64,000 nt of DNA from Owenia fusiformis (taxonomy: Eukaryota; Annelida; Polychaeta; Sabellida; Oweniidae): positions 31,850,024 to 31,914,023 of the forward strand of contig CAIIXF020000006.1 in NCBI GenBank assembly GCA_903813345.2, read 5' to 3'. Position numbers and translations under genes: made by a program. Shown here piece by piece: positions 13,401-25,400 of the stretch. The notes under the pieces are model-generated. The model was given only the letters and a program-made list of their open reading frames with translations. It was not told the DNA's origin and did no database searches. Position 1 is the stretch's first letter. The number at the start of each line of letters is the position of its first letter.

Positions 13401-16400
13401 GAACTGTAGCGAATGATATATTAATGAATCGTTTATAGAATGAATCGTTTGAAAAACACGTCGGGACAATCTCCACTGTTAACACTTGGTCACCGTGATT
13501 ATGAGGCTGATCATTTTGTCAAGCAAATGTGATATGATTGTAGGCAAGAAACCTTCTAGTCGAAGGGGTCTTTATGGTGAAAGCAACTGGACAGTTGATG
13601 ACATTTTGAAGTCATTTGCAGCCTCAGAACCAGAGACAGATATGGCAATCAATCGACGTAAGTACTTTAATGAATCACCAAACCATTTTTCTCTGATTAG
13701 ATGTACGGATGCACACATGATGAACAATTTGTCAATTGTGTTAACTAGGTCATAACCGAGACGATGTAGGAACAGGCAGAACAAGTGCACCTTTAACAAC
13801 CATTTCCACATCTGAAAAGGTAACTTATTTTACCAATAAATTCTATGATAAAGGGAATTCTAGTCTCTAGATTAAGTATGACAAGCCTCAAAGTTTGTTG
13901 TAAAAATGGCATGGAATTCAAATATTTGAAAAGGGGCAACAGCTTATTTCAAAGGAGTGGTATCGATATGATGAACTTTTTTAACACGCGTTTCTCTTAA
14001 ACCAGTCATCGAAACATTCTGAAAATTTTACACATCGTCAATTGAATGGTCATCTTTTGGATGGTAACACTATAATTTGAAATATACATACACTTTTCTC
14101 TATATTGTTTTAGAAAACACATCAGACACTTATTTTGTTCTTGGTATCATATGTTCGGAATGAAATGAAACATATATCCGAATCTTATTGGAACAAAACG
14201 ACATAAAACAACGTGTTTAGGCCTCTCAATATTGTAATTGTACAGAGGAAATTTTGCTTGATTTTAAAAAAGTATCTTGTTAATGAAATAAAAGGTTTAT
14301 CTTAATTTTTATCTCTTTTGGGGGTTTTGTTTTAAGTTTTTGCATAATTTTTTTTAATCAACCAAAATTTTCTTTGTATAATTATAATATTGAGATGGTT
14401 CAGAAAAACATTTGATTACATTCTCAAGAATTGGTAGAAAGGAACAAAAAACAATTGCACTAAATAACAAAAAATGTTAACAAAAACAGTTATAAAAAAT
14501 ATGTAACTTTTGCATTAAATTGTTGCCAATCTATCAACATTATATAAAGGACCGTGTTTTTTACAGAATGTTTTCAATAATTGGTTTAAAAGAAAAACAT
14601 TGTTGAATTCAGTTCACCATATCGATACCTATCCTTTGTTCTTTTTGAAAATCATCTAAACAACACGCGGCCTTTAACTTATGCAGATGGTAGCATGCAG
14701 ATGAATCAAAATCAAAGGGAGCTGTCGCAAATTAACCGATATGTATTTTAGGAGAAGGATGTAACAATAGCAGTTGAAATACCAATTGTGCATGAGTCAC
14801 AATTTGATGTTGGACCACTCCAGGCGTCTGGTGAATCTTTAGGTAGTGTCACTGTGAGTTCGCTTGGTTTGACCGACTTTCGTGGCATGAAGCCTCGGGC
14901 TGGGATAGATAGAAATAAAAAACGTGATCGAAAGAAGATAAAGAGTACAAAAAGTAAGCATATGTAAACATGGTAAATGACCAACAAATAATTCAATGAA
15001 ATAGTTACAAGTTGGAAATATCTTTGTACATATTCTATATAGTTTTCTAAATGCAAATCACATTTGTAAAATGGCCTCCTGGTGTTTCTTTGTAACACAT
15101 CGTTGCACTTATATTTAGAATATTTTTGGGAACCTTTCTCCCTATGCGTTTAAATCTCCCCATGCGTTTAAATTTAGAGAATATTTTTCAAAAAACTGTA
15201 AGAACAACCTTTTAAATCTTTATTTGAACGTATTTGATTAAAACTGAACGCTCAGTCTTGAATCAGCGCATTTTTGGGGTTGACATTGAAACGGCGCAAT
15301 AAATTCACTAGTGTAACTCGATCAACCATACACACCCCGGTGATCGTACAAAATGGATGGAGGGGGGGGATTAGGCGATTTCTGCAAGAAAACTCAACAA
15401 ATTTGGAAGATTTAATTTTTCAAGAGAAAATTTACAACTGAATCGCCAGTTTTTTGCTATAAATCGCGCAACAATGGTCTACACGACATGTAATAAATAG
15501 GTATCACCTAATCCCCCCATTACGGAAAGCGAAAGGGGATATACCGCAGAATTTAAAATTCAATGGAGTTTTAACATGGGAGTGATAGCACACACCGCGG
15601 CCCAGTCAGATATATTTCTGCGCACTTTATTTATTTCATTCACTTTGCACAACGCGCCCCCTGTAATTCATTCAGTGCGCAATTAAAAATTGTTTATGAG
15701 TGATATCGCACACCGCGGCCCAGTAAGATCGAGCTGCGCACTTTATTTATTAACACACTCAAAATATCGCGCTGAAGCTTGTATATGCTGGCGCGATGTA
15801 ATTATAGTTTTCTGTTGATAAATGCCCAACAAGAAACGGTAGCACAACGAATTCAACTTTTTTCGAAAGACTGCAGACTTGACCTGCGAAATTGTAATTT
15901 TGGATCACAGTGATGCCTCTAGAGAGGATATCTATGAGAATTACAGATTATAGTGCGCAGAATTATAAAGTCAAACTGTACGGAAAGCGAAAGGGGATAT
16001 ACCGCAGAATTTAAAATTCAATGGAGTTTTAACATGGGAGTGATATCACACACCGCGGCCCAGTCAGATATATTTCTGCGCACTTTATTTATTTAATTCA
16101 CTTTGCACAACGCGCCCCTTGTAATTCATTCAGTGCGCAATTAAAAATTGTTTATGAGTGATATCGCACACCGCGGCCCAGTAAGATCGATTTCTGCGCA
16201 CTTTATTTATTAACACACTCAAAATATCGCGCTGAAGCTTGTATATGCTGGCGCGATGTAATTATAGTTTTCTGTTAATAAATGCCCAACAAGAAAGGGT
16301 AGCACAACGAATTCAACTTTTTTCGAAAGACTGCAGACTTGACCTGCGAAATTGTAATTTTGGATCTCAAAATGGTAGTACACAGTGTACACTGCCATCT

Positions 16401-19400
16401 TTCAATAAAGTAACTACAGACCTTCGTATACAAAATACCAGAATGATTATGTAATACCTGTATACCATTTCTTCTGGGAGAAAGTTCCTATATGTATTCC
16501 ATGGCCATAGCCAGGGGGCCTCACCCCCCCTCCCCCTTGCCAAATATTCGTTCAAAATCATGCAGTTTTTCACCATTCTCAGCACTTTTCGCATGATGTT
16601 TTTGCCATAACTGTCAAAAAGCCCCCCCCCCTCTTGGCAAAATCTCCCCCTTGGTAAAACCACTCCCCCAGGTTAATCCAGGATACGGGTCTGTATTCTT
16701 AGACGAGATTGTTCAAGAACATAAGGTAGACATAAGTGCCACCTGTTAAAAGCTAGGAGATATTTTCTAAGTTATTAAGTCATCAATCAGCAGACTGGTA
16801 ATTGTTTCCCCCACCCACTTCGAACTCCATACACTAACATACTATTACAATTTTATCTGTGTTTATTTGACTGTAGAAGGTGTACATTCATAGCATTGAA
16901 TTGCATTTCATTGCATTGTATTGTATTGTATAGTACATCATTGTATTGTATTGTACTGCATTTTATTGTATTGCACTGCATTGTATTGTATTGCACTGCA
17001 TTGTATTCTATTGCATTATATTGTACTGTATTGCACTGTATTATATTATATTGCACTGCATTGTACTTTATTGCACTGCATTGTATTGTACTGCAGTGTA
17101 CTACATTGCATTGCGCTGCATTGTATTGTATTGCACTGCATTATAATGTATTGCACTGTACCACATTGTGTTGCACTGCATTGTATTACACTGCATTGTT
17201 TTGAATTGCACTGCAATATATTGCACTGCACCATATTGTATTGCATTGCAGTGCACTGCATTGTATTATATTGCACTGTATTGTATTGCACAGTATTGTA
17301 TTGCATTGTCTTGAATTACACTGTTTTGTATTTTATTGCACTACATTGTATTGTACTGCAGTGTACTGTATTCTATTGCACAGCATTGTTTTGTATTGTA
17401 CTGTATTGTATTGCATTGTATTGAATTGCACTGTATTGTATTTTATTGCACTGCATTGCACTACATTGTATTGCACTGTATTGAACTGCGATGTATTGTA
17501 TTGCACTGTATTGTATTGCACTGCACTGAACTGCGATGTATTGTATTGTACTGTATTGTATTCACTGCACTGTATTGAACTGCGATGTATTGTATTGAAC
17601 TGCATTGTATTGCACTGTACCACATTGTATTGCACTGCATTGTATTGAAATGAACTACATTGCAACTGTATTGTATTTTATTGCACTGCATTGCACTACA
17701 TTGTATTGCACTGTATTGAACTGCGATATATTGTATTGCACTGCATTGTATTGCACTGTGCCACATTGTGTTGCACTGTATTGTATTACACTGCATTGCT
17801 TTGTATTGCACAGCAATATATTGCACTGCACCATATTGTATTGCACTGCATTGAAATGTACTGCATTGTATTATATTGCACTGTATTGCATTGCACAGTA
17901 TTGTATTGCATTGTCTTGATTTACACTGCATTTTATTACACTGCATTGTATTTTATTGCAGTGTAATGTATTGTATTGCACAGCATTGTATAGTTTTGCA
18001 CTGTGTTGTATTGCATTGTATTGAATTGCACTGTATTGTATTTTATTGCACTGCATTGCACTACATTGTATTGCACTGTATTGAACTGCGATGTATTGTA
18101 TTGCACTGCATTGTATTGCACTGTACCACATTGTATTGCACTGCATTGTATTGAAATGAACTACATTGTATTGCACTGCACGGCATTGTATTGCATTATA
18201 TTGCACTGTATTGTATTGCATCGTATTGCACTGCATTTTATTGTATTATATTGCACTACATTGTATTGTATCATATTGCACTGCATTTTTTGCATCATAT
18301 AACACTGCTTTGTATTGCATCATATTACACTACATTGTATTGCATCATATTGCACTGCATTGTATTGCATCATATTGCTCTGCATTGTATTGCATCATAT
18401 TGCACCGCATTGTATTACATCATATTGCACCACATTGTATTGCATCATATTGCACTGCATTGTATAACATCATATTGCACTGCATTGTATTGCATCATAT
18501 TCCGTATTTACCATTTTGTTACAGTTTTATTACATAAAATGTTATTTATAAGATTATAATTTTCAAACATTGAAAATATTTTATACAATATCAATTAAAA
18601 GATATGAAATGGCCCAAAATAATATATTTTCAATGGAACCCTTTGCAAGGGTCACTTCAACATAACGCCACGTATAATCTGTATGCATACGCCCTCTTTT
18701 AATGAACATTATCTTTGAAACCATATTAGAATCGAATCTGATAAAAGTGCGCATGTCCTGGATGTGCTGCGCGCTAGAATCGGGAAATCTCAAAGTTCTC
18801 CTCGTTAGAGCCATCAATATTATCCAAAATTGTCATTTCGCTGGTTCACTCCGCAGTCTTTCGAAAAAAATCAAATTCGTGGTGCCACGAATTTTTATTC
18901 GTTATTTATTCACAGATAATCATTTTTTCATCGCGCACTGAATGCCGGAATTTCTGCGCACTTTATTGTAATTAACTTTGCACAACGCGGCCCCTGTAAT
19001 TCATTCAGTGCGCGATGAAATCTATCTGACTGGGCCGCGGTGTGTGATATCACTCCCATGTTAAAACTCCATTCGATTTTGAATTATGCGCATGTCCCCT
19101 ATAGCTTTCCGTACAAACTGACCTCAAAATGGTAGTACACAGTGTACACTGCCATCTTTCAATAAAGTAACTACAGACCTTCGTATACAAAATACCAGAA
19201 TGATTGATGTAATACCTGTATACCATTTCTTCTGGGAGAAGGAAAGTTCCTATATGTATTCCATGGCCGTAGCCAGGGGGCCTCACCCCCCTCCCCCTTG
19301 CCAAATATTCGTTCAAAATCATGCAGTTTTTCACCATTCTTAGTAGCACTTTTCGCATGATTTTTTTGCCATAACTGTCAAAAAGCTCCCCCCTCTTGGC

Positions 19401-22400
19401 CAAATCTCCCCCTTGGTAAAACCACTCCCCCAGGTTAATCCAGGATACGGGTCTGTATTCTTAGACGAGATTATTCAAGAACATAAGGTAGACATAAGTG
19501 CCACCTGTTAAAAGCTAGGAGATCTTTTCTAAGTTATTAAGTCATCAATCAGCAGACTGGTAATTGTATCCCCCACCCACTTCAAACTCCATACACTAAC
19601 ATACTATTACAATTTTATCTGTGTTTATTTGACTGTAGAAGGTGTACATTCATAGCATTGAATTGCATTTCATTGCATTGTATTGTATTGTATAGTACAT
19701 CATTGTATTGTATTGTACTGCATTTTATTGTATTGCACTGCATTGTATTCTATTGTACTGCATTGTATTCTATTGCATTATATTGTACTGTATTGCACTG
19801 TATTATATTATATTGCACTGCATTGTACTTTATTGCACTGCATTTTATTGTACTGCAGTGTACTACATTGTATTGCGCTGCATTGTATTGTATTGCACTG
19901 CATTATAATGTATTGCATTGTACCACATTGTGTTGCACTGCATTGTATTACACTGCATTGTTTTGAATTGCACTGCAATATATTGCACTGCACCATATTG
20001 TATTGCACTGCATTGCAATGCACTGCATTGTATTATATTGCACTGTATTGTATTGCACTGCATTGTATTGCACTGTACCACATTGTATTGCACTGCATTG
20101 TATTGAAATGAACTACATTGTATTGCACTGCACGGCATTGTTTTGCATTGTATTGCATTGCACTGCATTGTATTGCATTATATTGCACTGTATTGTATTG
20201 CATCGTATTGCACTGCATTTTATTGTATTATATTGCACTACATTGTATTGTATCATATTGCACTGCATTTTTTGCATCATATAACACTGCTTTGTATTGC
20301 ATCATATTACACTACATTGTATTGCATCATATTGCACTGCATTGTATTGCATCATATTGCTCTGCATTGTATTGCATCATATTGTACCGCATTGTATTAC
20401 ATCAAATTGCACCACATTGTATTGCATCATATTGCACTGCATTGTATAACATCATATTGCACTGCATTGTATTGCATCATATTCCGTATTTACCATTTCG
20501 TTACAGTTTTATTACATAAAATGTTATTTATAAGATTATAATTTTCAAACATTGAAAATATTTTACACAATATCAATTAAAAGATATGAAATGGCCCAAA
20601 ATAATATATTTTCAATGGAACCCTTTGCAAGGGTCACTTCAACATAACGCAACGTGTAATCTGTATGCATACGCCCTCTTTTAATGAACATTATCTTTGA
20701 AACCATATTAGAATCGAATCTGATAAAAGTGCGCGTGTCCTGGATGTGCTGCGCGCTAGAATCGGGAAATCTCAAAGTTCTCCTCGTTAGAGCCATCAAT
20801 ATTATCCAGAATTGTCATTTCGCTGGTTCACTCCGCAGTCTTTCGAAAAAAATCAAATTCGTGGTGCCACGAATTATTTTTATTCGTTTTTTATTCACAG
20901 ATAATCATTTTTTCATCGCGCACTGAATGCCGGAATTTCTGCCCACTTTATTTTAATTAACTTTGCACAACGCGGCCCCTGTAATTCATTCAGTGCGCGA
21001 TGAAATCTATCTGACTGGGCCGCGGTGTGTGATATCACTCCCATGTTAAAACTCCATTCGATTTTGAATTATGCGCATGTCCCCTATCGCTTTCCGTACC
21101 CCATCCATCCCCCGGGCGTGATACAATAATTCAATGATACAATGATTTTGATCAATCATCTGTAATTGGTTGAGCTGATACTGATTTAATTACTCAGATG
21201 CGAGTTGGTAGTTACCAGTTTCGCCACCAGGTGGCTGATTCGGGGGAATTAACATGGCAGGGTATTACAAAATTCCCTTAAACTTGAATATGCATCAGTT
21301 TTAGTGGTTCACTTTTCATATTACCCTTATGTATCTGATAGTTATACAAATTAAAATATGTCCAGTAAAAGAAAATATTATCTGCCCAACACAAGAAAAG
21401 ATATTTCACTTTTTGTGGTTTTACAACATGGGTGCTATCAAGATTATTTCTACTCGCATCTGGGATATTAGTGTTAGGGCAAAAACGCATAATATTCAAA
21501 TATATGAGCAACGGTGTGATAATCAAATTTTTTCAAATAGTTTTCTGAGATCCTTGGGGGAAACGATTAATGTCAAAACACCGTAATAAAACATAGTCTA
21601 AAATTGGGCGTGGCACTTCTCCATTAAATACATATGATAACGATTTTCACCTTTTCCTATACTCTTTATGTATGCAGTTAGTTTTGCTATATAACAACAC
21701 ATTTTGAAAAAAAGTTAGGTTTCAGTGTCCATCACATCTTTGGCCAAGGATACCCCTAACTCTTTAATTTGATACTTTGTATTTTTAGCAAAGAAAAGTG
21801 GAAAAACTGCTAGTATTTTGGAACTTCTGCAAGGATCCAAAACAATGCAAGAACGCAAAAGACAACGTGAAGAAAAATTGAAAGTATGGTTTTGCGTTGT
21901 GTTCCTTATTAATATGAAATTATGAACATATTAGTGTTGACATTTAGAGTAATTCTCATGAAAGAGACGCCCCATGCATGGAGTGTACTACTAGTATCTA
22001 GCATTTTTGTAGCATTTTTTATTTAACATGTGTAAAGGTAGACATGTCACAGACTAAGAAAAGATCGCTTTTCAAATCATTTTTTTCATTTTTTTCTTTT
22101 TCTATGAATGATATCAAATTTTCAACGATTGTATTATTTAGAGCAATATATTGGGCACATTTTCTGAAAAATTCAAAAGATTCTGTTCATTGACCTTTCC
22201 TACCTCCTACTTTTAGCTATTTTTCAGTCACATTTTCAGAGGGCTGAAAAGGTTATTTCATCATGTTTAGGGTCATTCTGATCATGAACATTGTGATCCT
22301 GGTCCTGTAAATGAAATGTGGAACTAGTTGAATTGAATGGAGGTCGAAACGGAACTCTGTTATCTTTGTTCAAAAATGTCTAAAAATGCAAAAAAAATTG

Positions 22401-25400
22401 TCACTTCCTACTTTGTCATTTCCTGTTAAGTATCATGGCACCTTAACAACATATTCAAGTTAACATTTCAATGTGCTTGGTAATTTTTGAGAGTTAATTA
22501 TGTATGTTTACATGGTTAATTAGAGCCATTCTCTCAAAGTCCTTTTATTTGCCTCGAGTGCCTTGATTTCCCGTTACTATGGCAACCATTTCTTATTTGA
22601 TATTTCTGTTAAACTATTTGCTGAATCAATAAGACATTCTATGCTCCAGATTCTGTGAAAATTTCATTAGAATATATTGAACAATAGTAGTCTAATAGGC
22701 ACAGCGACNNNNNNNNNNNNNNNNNNNNNNNGTCGCTGTGCCTATTAGACTACTAACAATAAAGAAATTAGAGGGTTATATGAGAACTTTATGATCAACC
22801 CTCGTATGTACAGGTGTATGTTTCAATCCAGTCCAGGTATATTCATTTGTACATTGTGTCAATTGAGATGTTTCGCACAACGTTTTTAGCTCAACGTATT
22901 TAAAATTCGTAATGCATTCACCAGATTTATGCTTATCAGTTCGACATGCGATTGCGGATACGTTTTCAGTTTTAGCTATAACCCGTTGTGCGAAACCTCT
23001 CCAATATTAATGTTTATGTTTAGAAACAAGCGCAACTTGGCTTTGGTGATATCTCTGGTTTCATCCCACCTACGACAACAGTCGTGGAGGAGGAGGAGGA
23101 GGAGGAAGAAGAGATCACTCCACCAGAAGAAGACATTGTTAGTATTACTCAGTTGAGCAGGTCAAAAGTAAATTATACACTTGTATATATAGGGTGTCCG
23201 GAAAGTAAAGATACAAATACTCTTATTTTAAGAAATTTGAGTTTTTTGAAATAAAATTGCTACAGATTGTAGAGAAACAATATTACAATATATCTACCAA
23301 CTTTCATCACATATAGTCTAAATGTGTTTAAGTTACGGTTGTTATGGTTACGGATACGAGGGGTATGCGGAGCAGTTCCAGAACAACGCTAAAAAGTGAA
23401 AAATTGCTGAAAGACAACCATTTGAAACAGTGTTTTTTGTTGTATTTTCTATCAATGTTTTGTTTAGTTCATCATTGTATTATTGCTGCCACAGTGTTTT
23501 CTTTTATATAATGATGCCATTGCTACATATCAGAACTATGTTATGTCACTAACCAGTATAATGAAAGAAATATTATACAAGTGCCTAGAAGAATGGTCCC
23601 TGGCCATTATAGTAGGAAAGTCAATATTGCATCTCCACAATGCACCAATTCACAAAGCAAAAAACAAATCTAACAATTGAGTGTCTTGACATTAAACCTT
23701 TCTATACAATGCCCCATATTCACCTGATAAAGCCTCTTTAGACTTCTACCTTTTTAATGACCATTTGAAAGCAATATTTGTAAGAAGTTCAACATACAAA
23801 TGAGACTCAGCTGGAAGCCAATATTATCAGGAATCTAAGAGATGGACAGCAGCGGTTTTGCCAGGCCTTTGAATCGCCGGTCAAGATGCACCAAGAATGT
23901 ATAGATAATGGGGAAAATACTGAATATTCAATGATAGTAGTAATATGAAACGATCAAATAATGTTAAAGTACTAATCCTTATGCTGTTGTGGTACATAAT
24001 TTGATATAATATAGGAATAGATGGTGGAGTGCCAAGATCACATGAGAAGGAAAGAGATTTGTAGAACACAGTTGTGACGTTGCTCCACTTACCCTCGACT
24101 CTCGTTACCATAACAACCATAACTTTTTCATTTTGAAACTAAAAGTCATGACAGTTGTAGGATATATTCTTATAATGTCATTCTACGATCTGTAGCAATT
24201 TCATCTCATAACAGGTAAATCTCTTGAAATGAGAGCATTTGTATCTTTACTTTCCGGACACCCTGTAGATTCGCATTGCAAGTGAGTGCAAATGTATTGC
24301 AACAGAATGATGAGTTATGCCAGTCACACGACGGCCATAGTTCCGCGAAATCGAAACACGCGAGGCTGATGCGAGGAGTAAATTATAAGTTCAAAATAGT
24401 ACAATAATATCAGTAATATGGTAGTTATTGTAGTGGCAAAATTTACACCAACATGTCATTCAGGGTTCGTACACACCTGGAAATGTCAGGGAAATTGATT
24501 TATTTTTCCAGGTGCTGGAAATGTCAGGGAATTTTAAAATTGGGTCAAAAAGGGCCAAAAATGTCAGGGAATTTTGAAACAGTAGATGTGTCAGGGAATT
24601 TTGTATCAATGTCGAAAGAATAATGTTCCAGCAAAATACATTTTAGGGCTATGACAGGATATAAGTGAAATCCAAAATCATCTAGTTGTTTCCACAAATT
24701 GAAAATCTTTTCATTAGAGTTGGTTGAATGACATTAGATCTGGTATTGTCTATTTGTAAGAACAGTGTGAACATTACACTGAAACCAAACAATAAAAATA
24801 ATGTATAGATGATTTAATACAATTATGCTTTTTTTATGTAGTAAGCTTAGTCTTAGGCCATTCAAAGTTAATTACTGGTATATATTTCATGATTTGATGA
24901 GGGGTTAATTTGAGGGGGGGGGGGGCGGGAGGTGAAAAACAAAAAAATTCTGGGAGCTCTTTACAATGTAAAATTGTATTTATATTAAGAAGCTGTCTGT
25001 TAGACAGTTAGATCGTACGTCAGTCTTTTCAACTTTCAGGGGCTTTGCCAATTTTGAAAACCTTTGCACATGGAAGTAGGCAACCAAAATGTGTGTGGGG
25101 TACTATTAACAGTTTTTGAATTTGGTCCAAATTTTTCTTCTTGTAAAGATGAACCCAGCATTTTACTTTGGCTCAAATTTTGTATGATGTGGCCTTAGGG
25201 ACAAAGGACCTGCTCAAGAAGAAATATTCAAGATGGTCTCTGACTTCAAAATTGCCACCATTTTTTATGAAATTTTTGATAATTTAAAGAAATTTGATTC
25301 CCGATAACACAGAATACTGATTATTTGATTTGGTATCATAGGCCTGAGCCTTTTCGTGATCTGGTGATGCTACTTGAGAAGGAATTTCTAATATGGTGTC

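Larger units (their letters stand above)
15521..21098. mobile_element. large TIR element carrying a satellite, host of a nested copy
   Basis: The outer ends are TACGGAAAGCGAAAGGGGAT (15521) and its inverse ending CGCTTTCCGTA (21098), flanked by CCCCAT at 15515-15520 and 21099-21104. The terminal inverted repeats are about 90 bases, with sub-terminal copies of CACACCGCGGCCCAGT and CTGCGCACTTTATTTA. The original element is 15521-15978 plus 19114-21098 (less one target copy); 15979-19113 is a second copy inserted in it. Each copy carries a poly-G/C block, a pentamer satellite and an AT-rich tail with a 78-codon ORF (18581-18817 and 20563-20799, minus) that is conserved between copies but resembles nothing I know. 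No transposase is seen. Confidence 0.8.

Noticed and set aside
16896-18559. Many long overlapping ORFs rich in Cys, Ile, Leu, Tyr and His
   Set aside because: They are the pentamer satellite read in several frames; the 5-base unit seldom makes a stop. Both strands show similar ORFs.
19658-20541. The same kind of Cys/Leu/His-rich ORFs in the second array
   Set aside because: Satellite, same reason.
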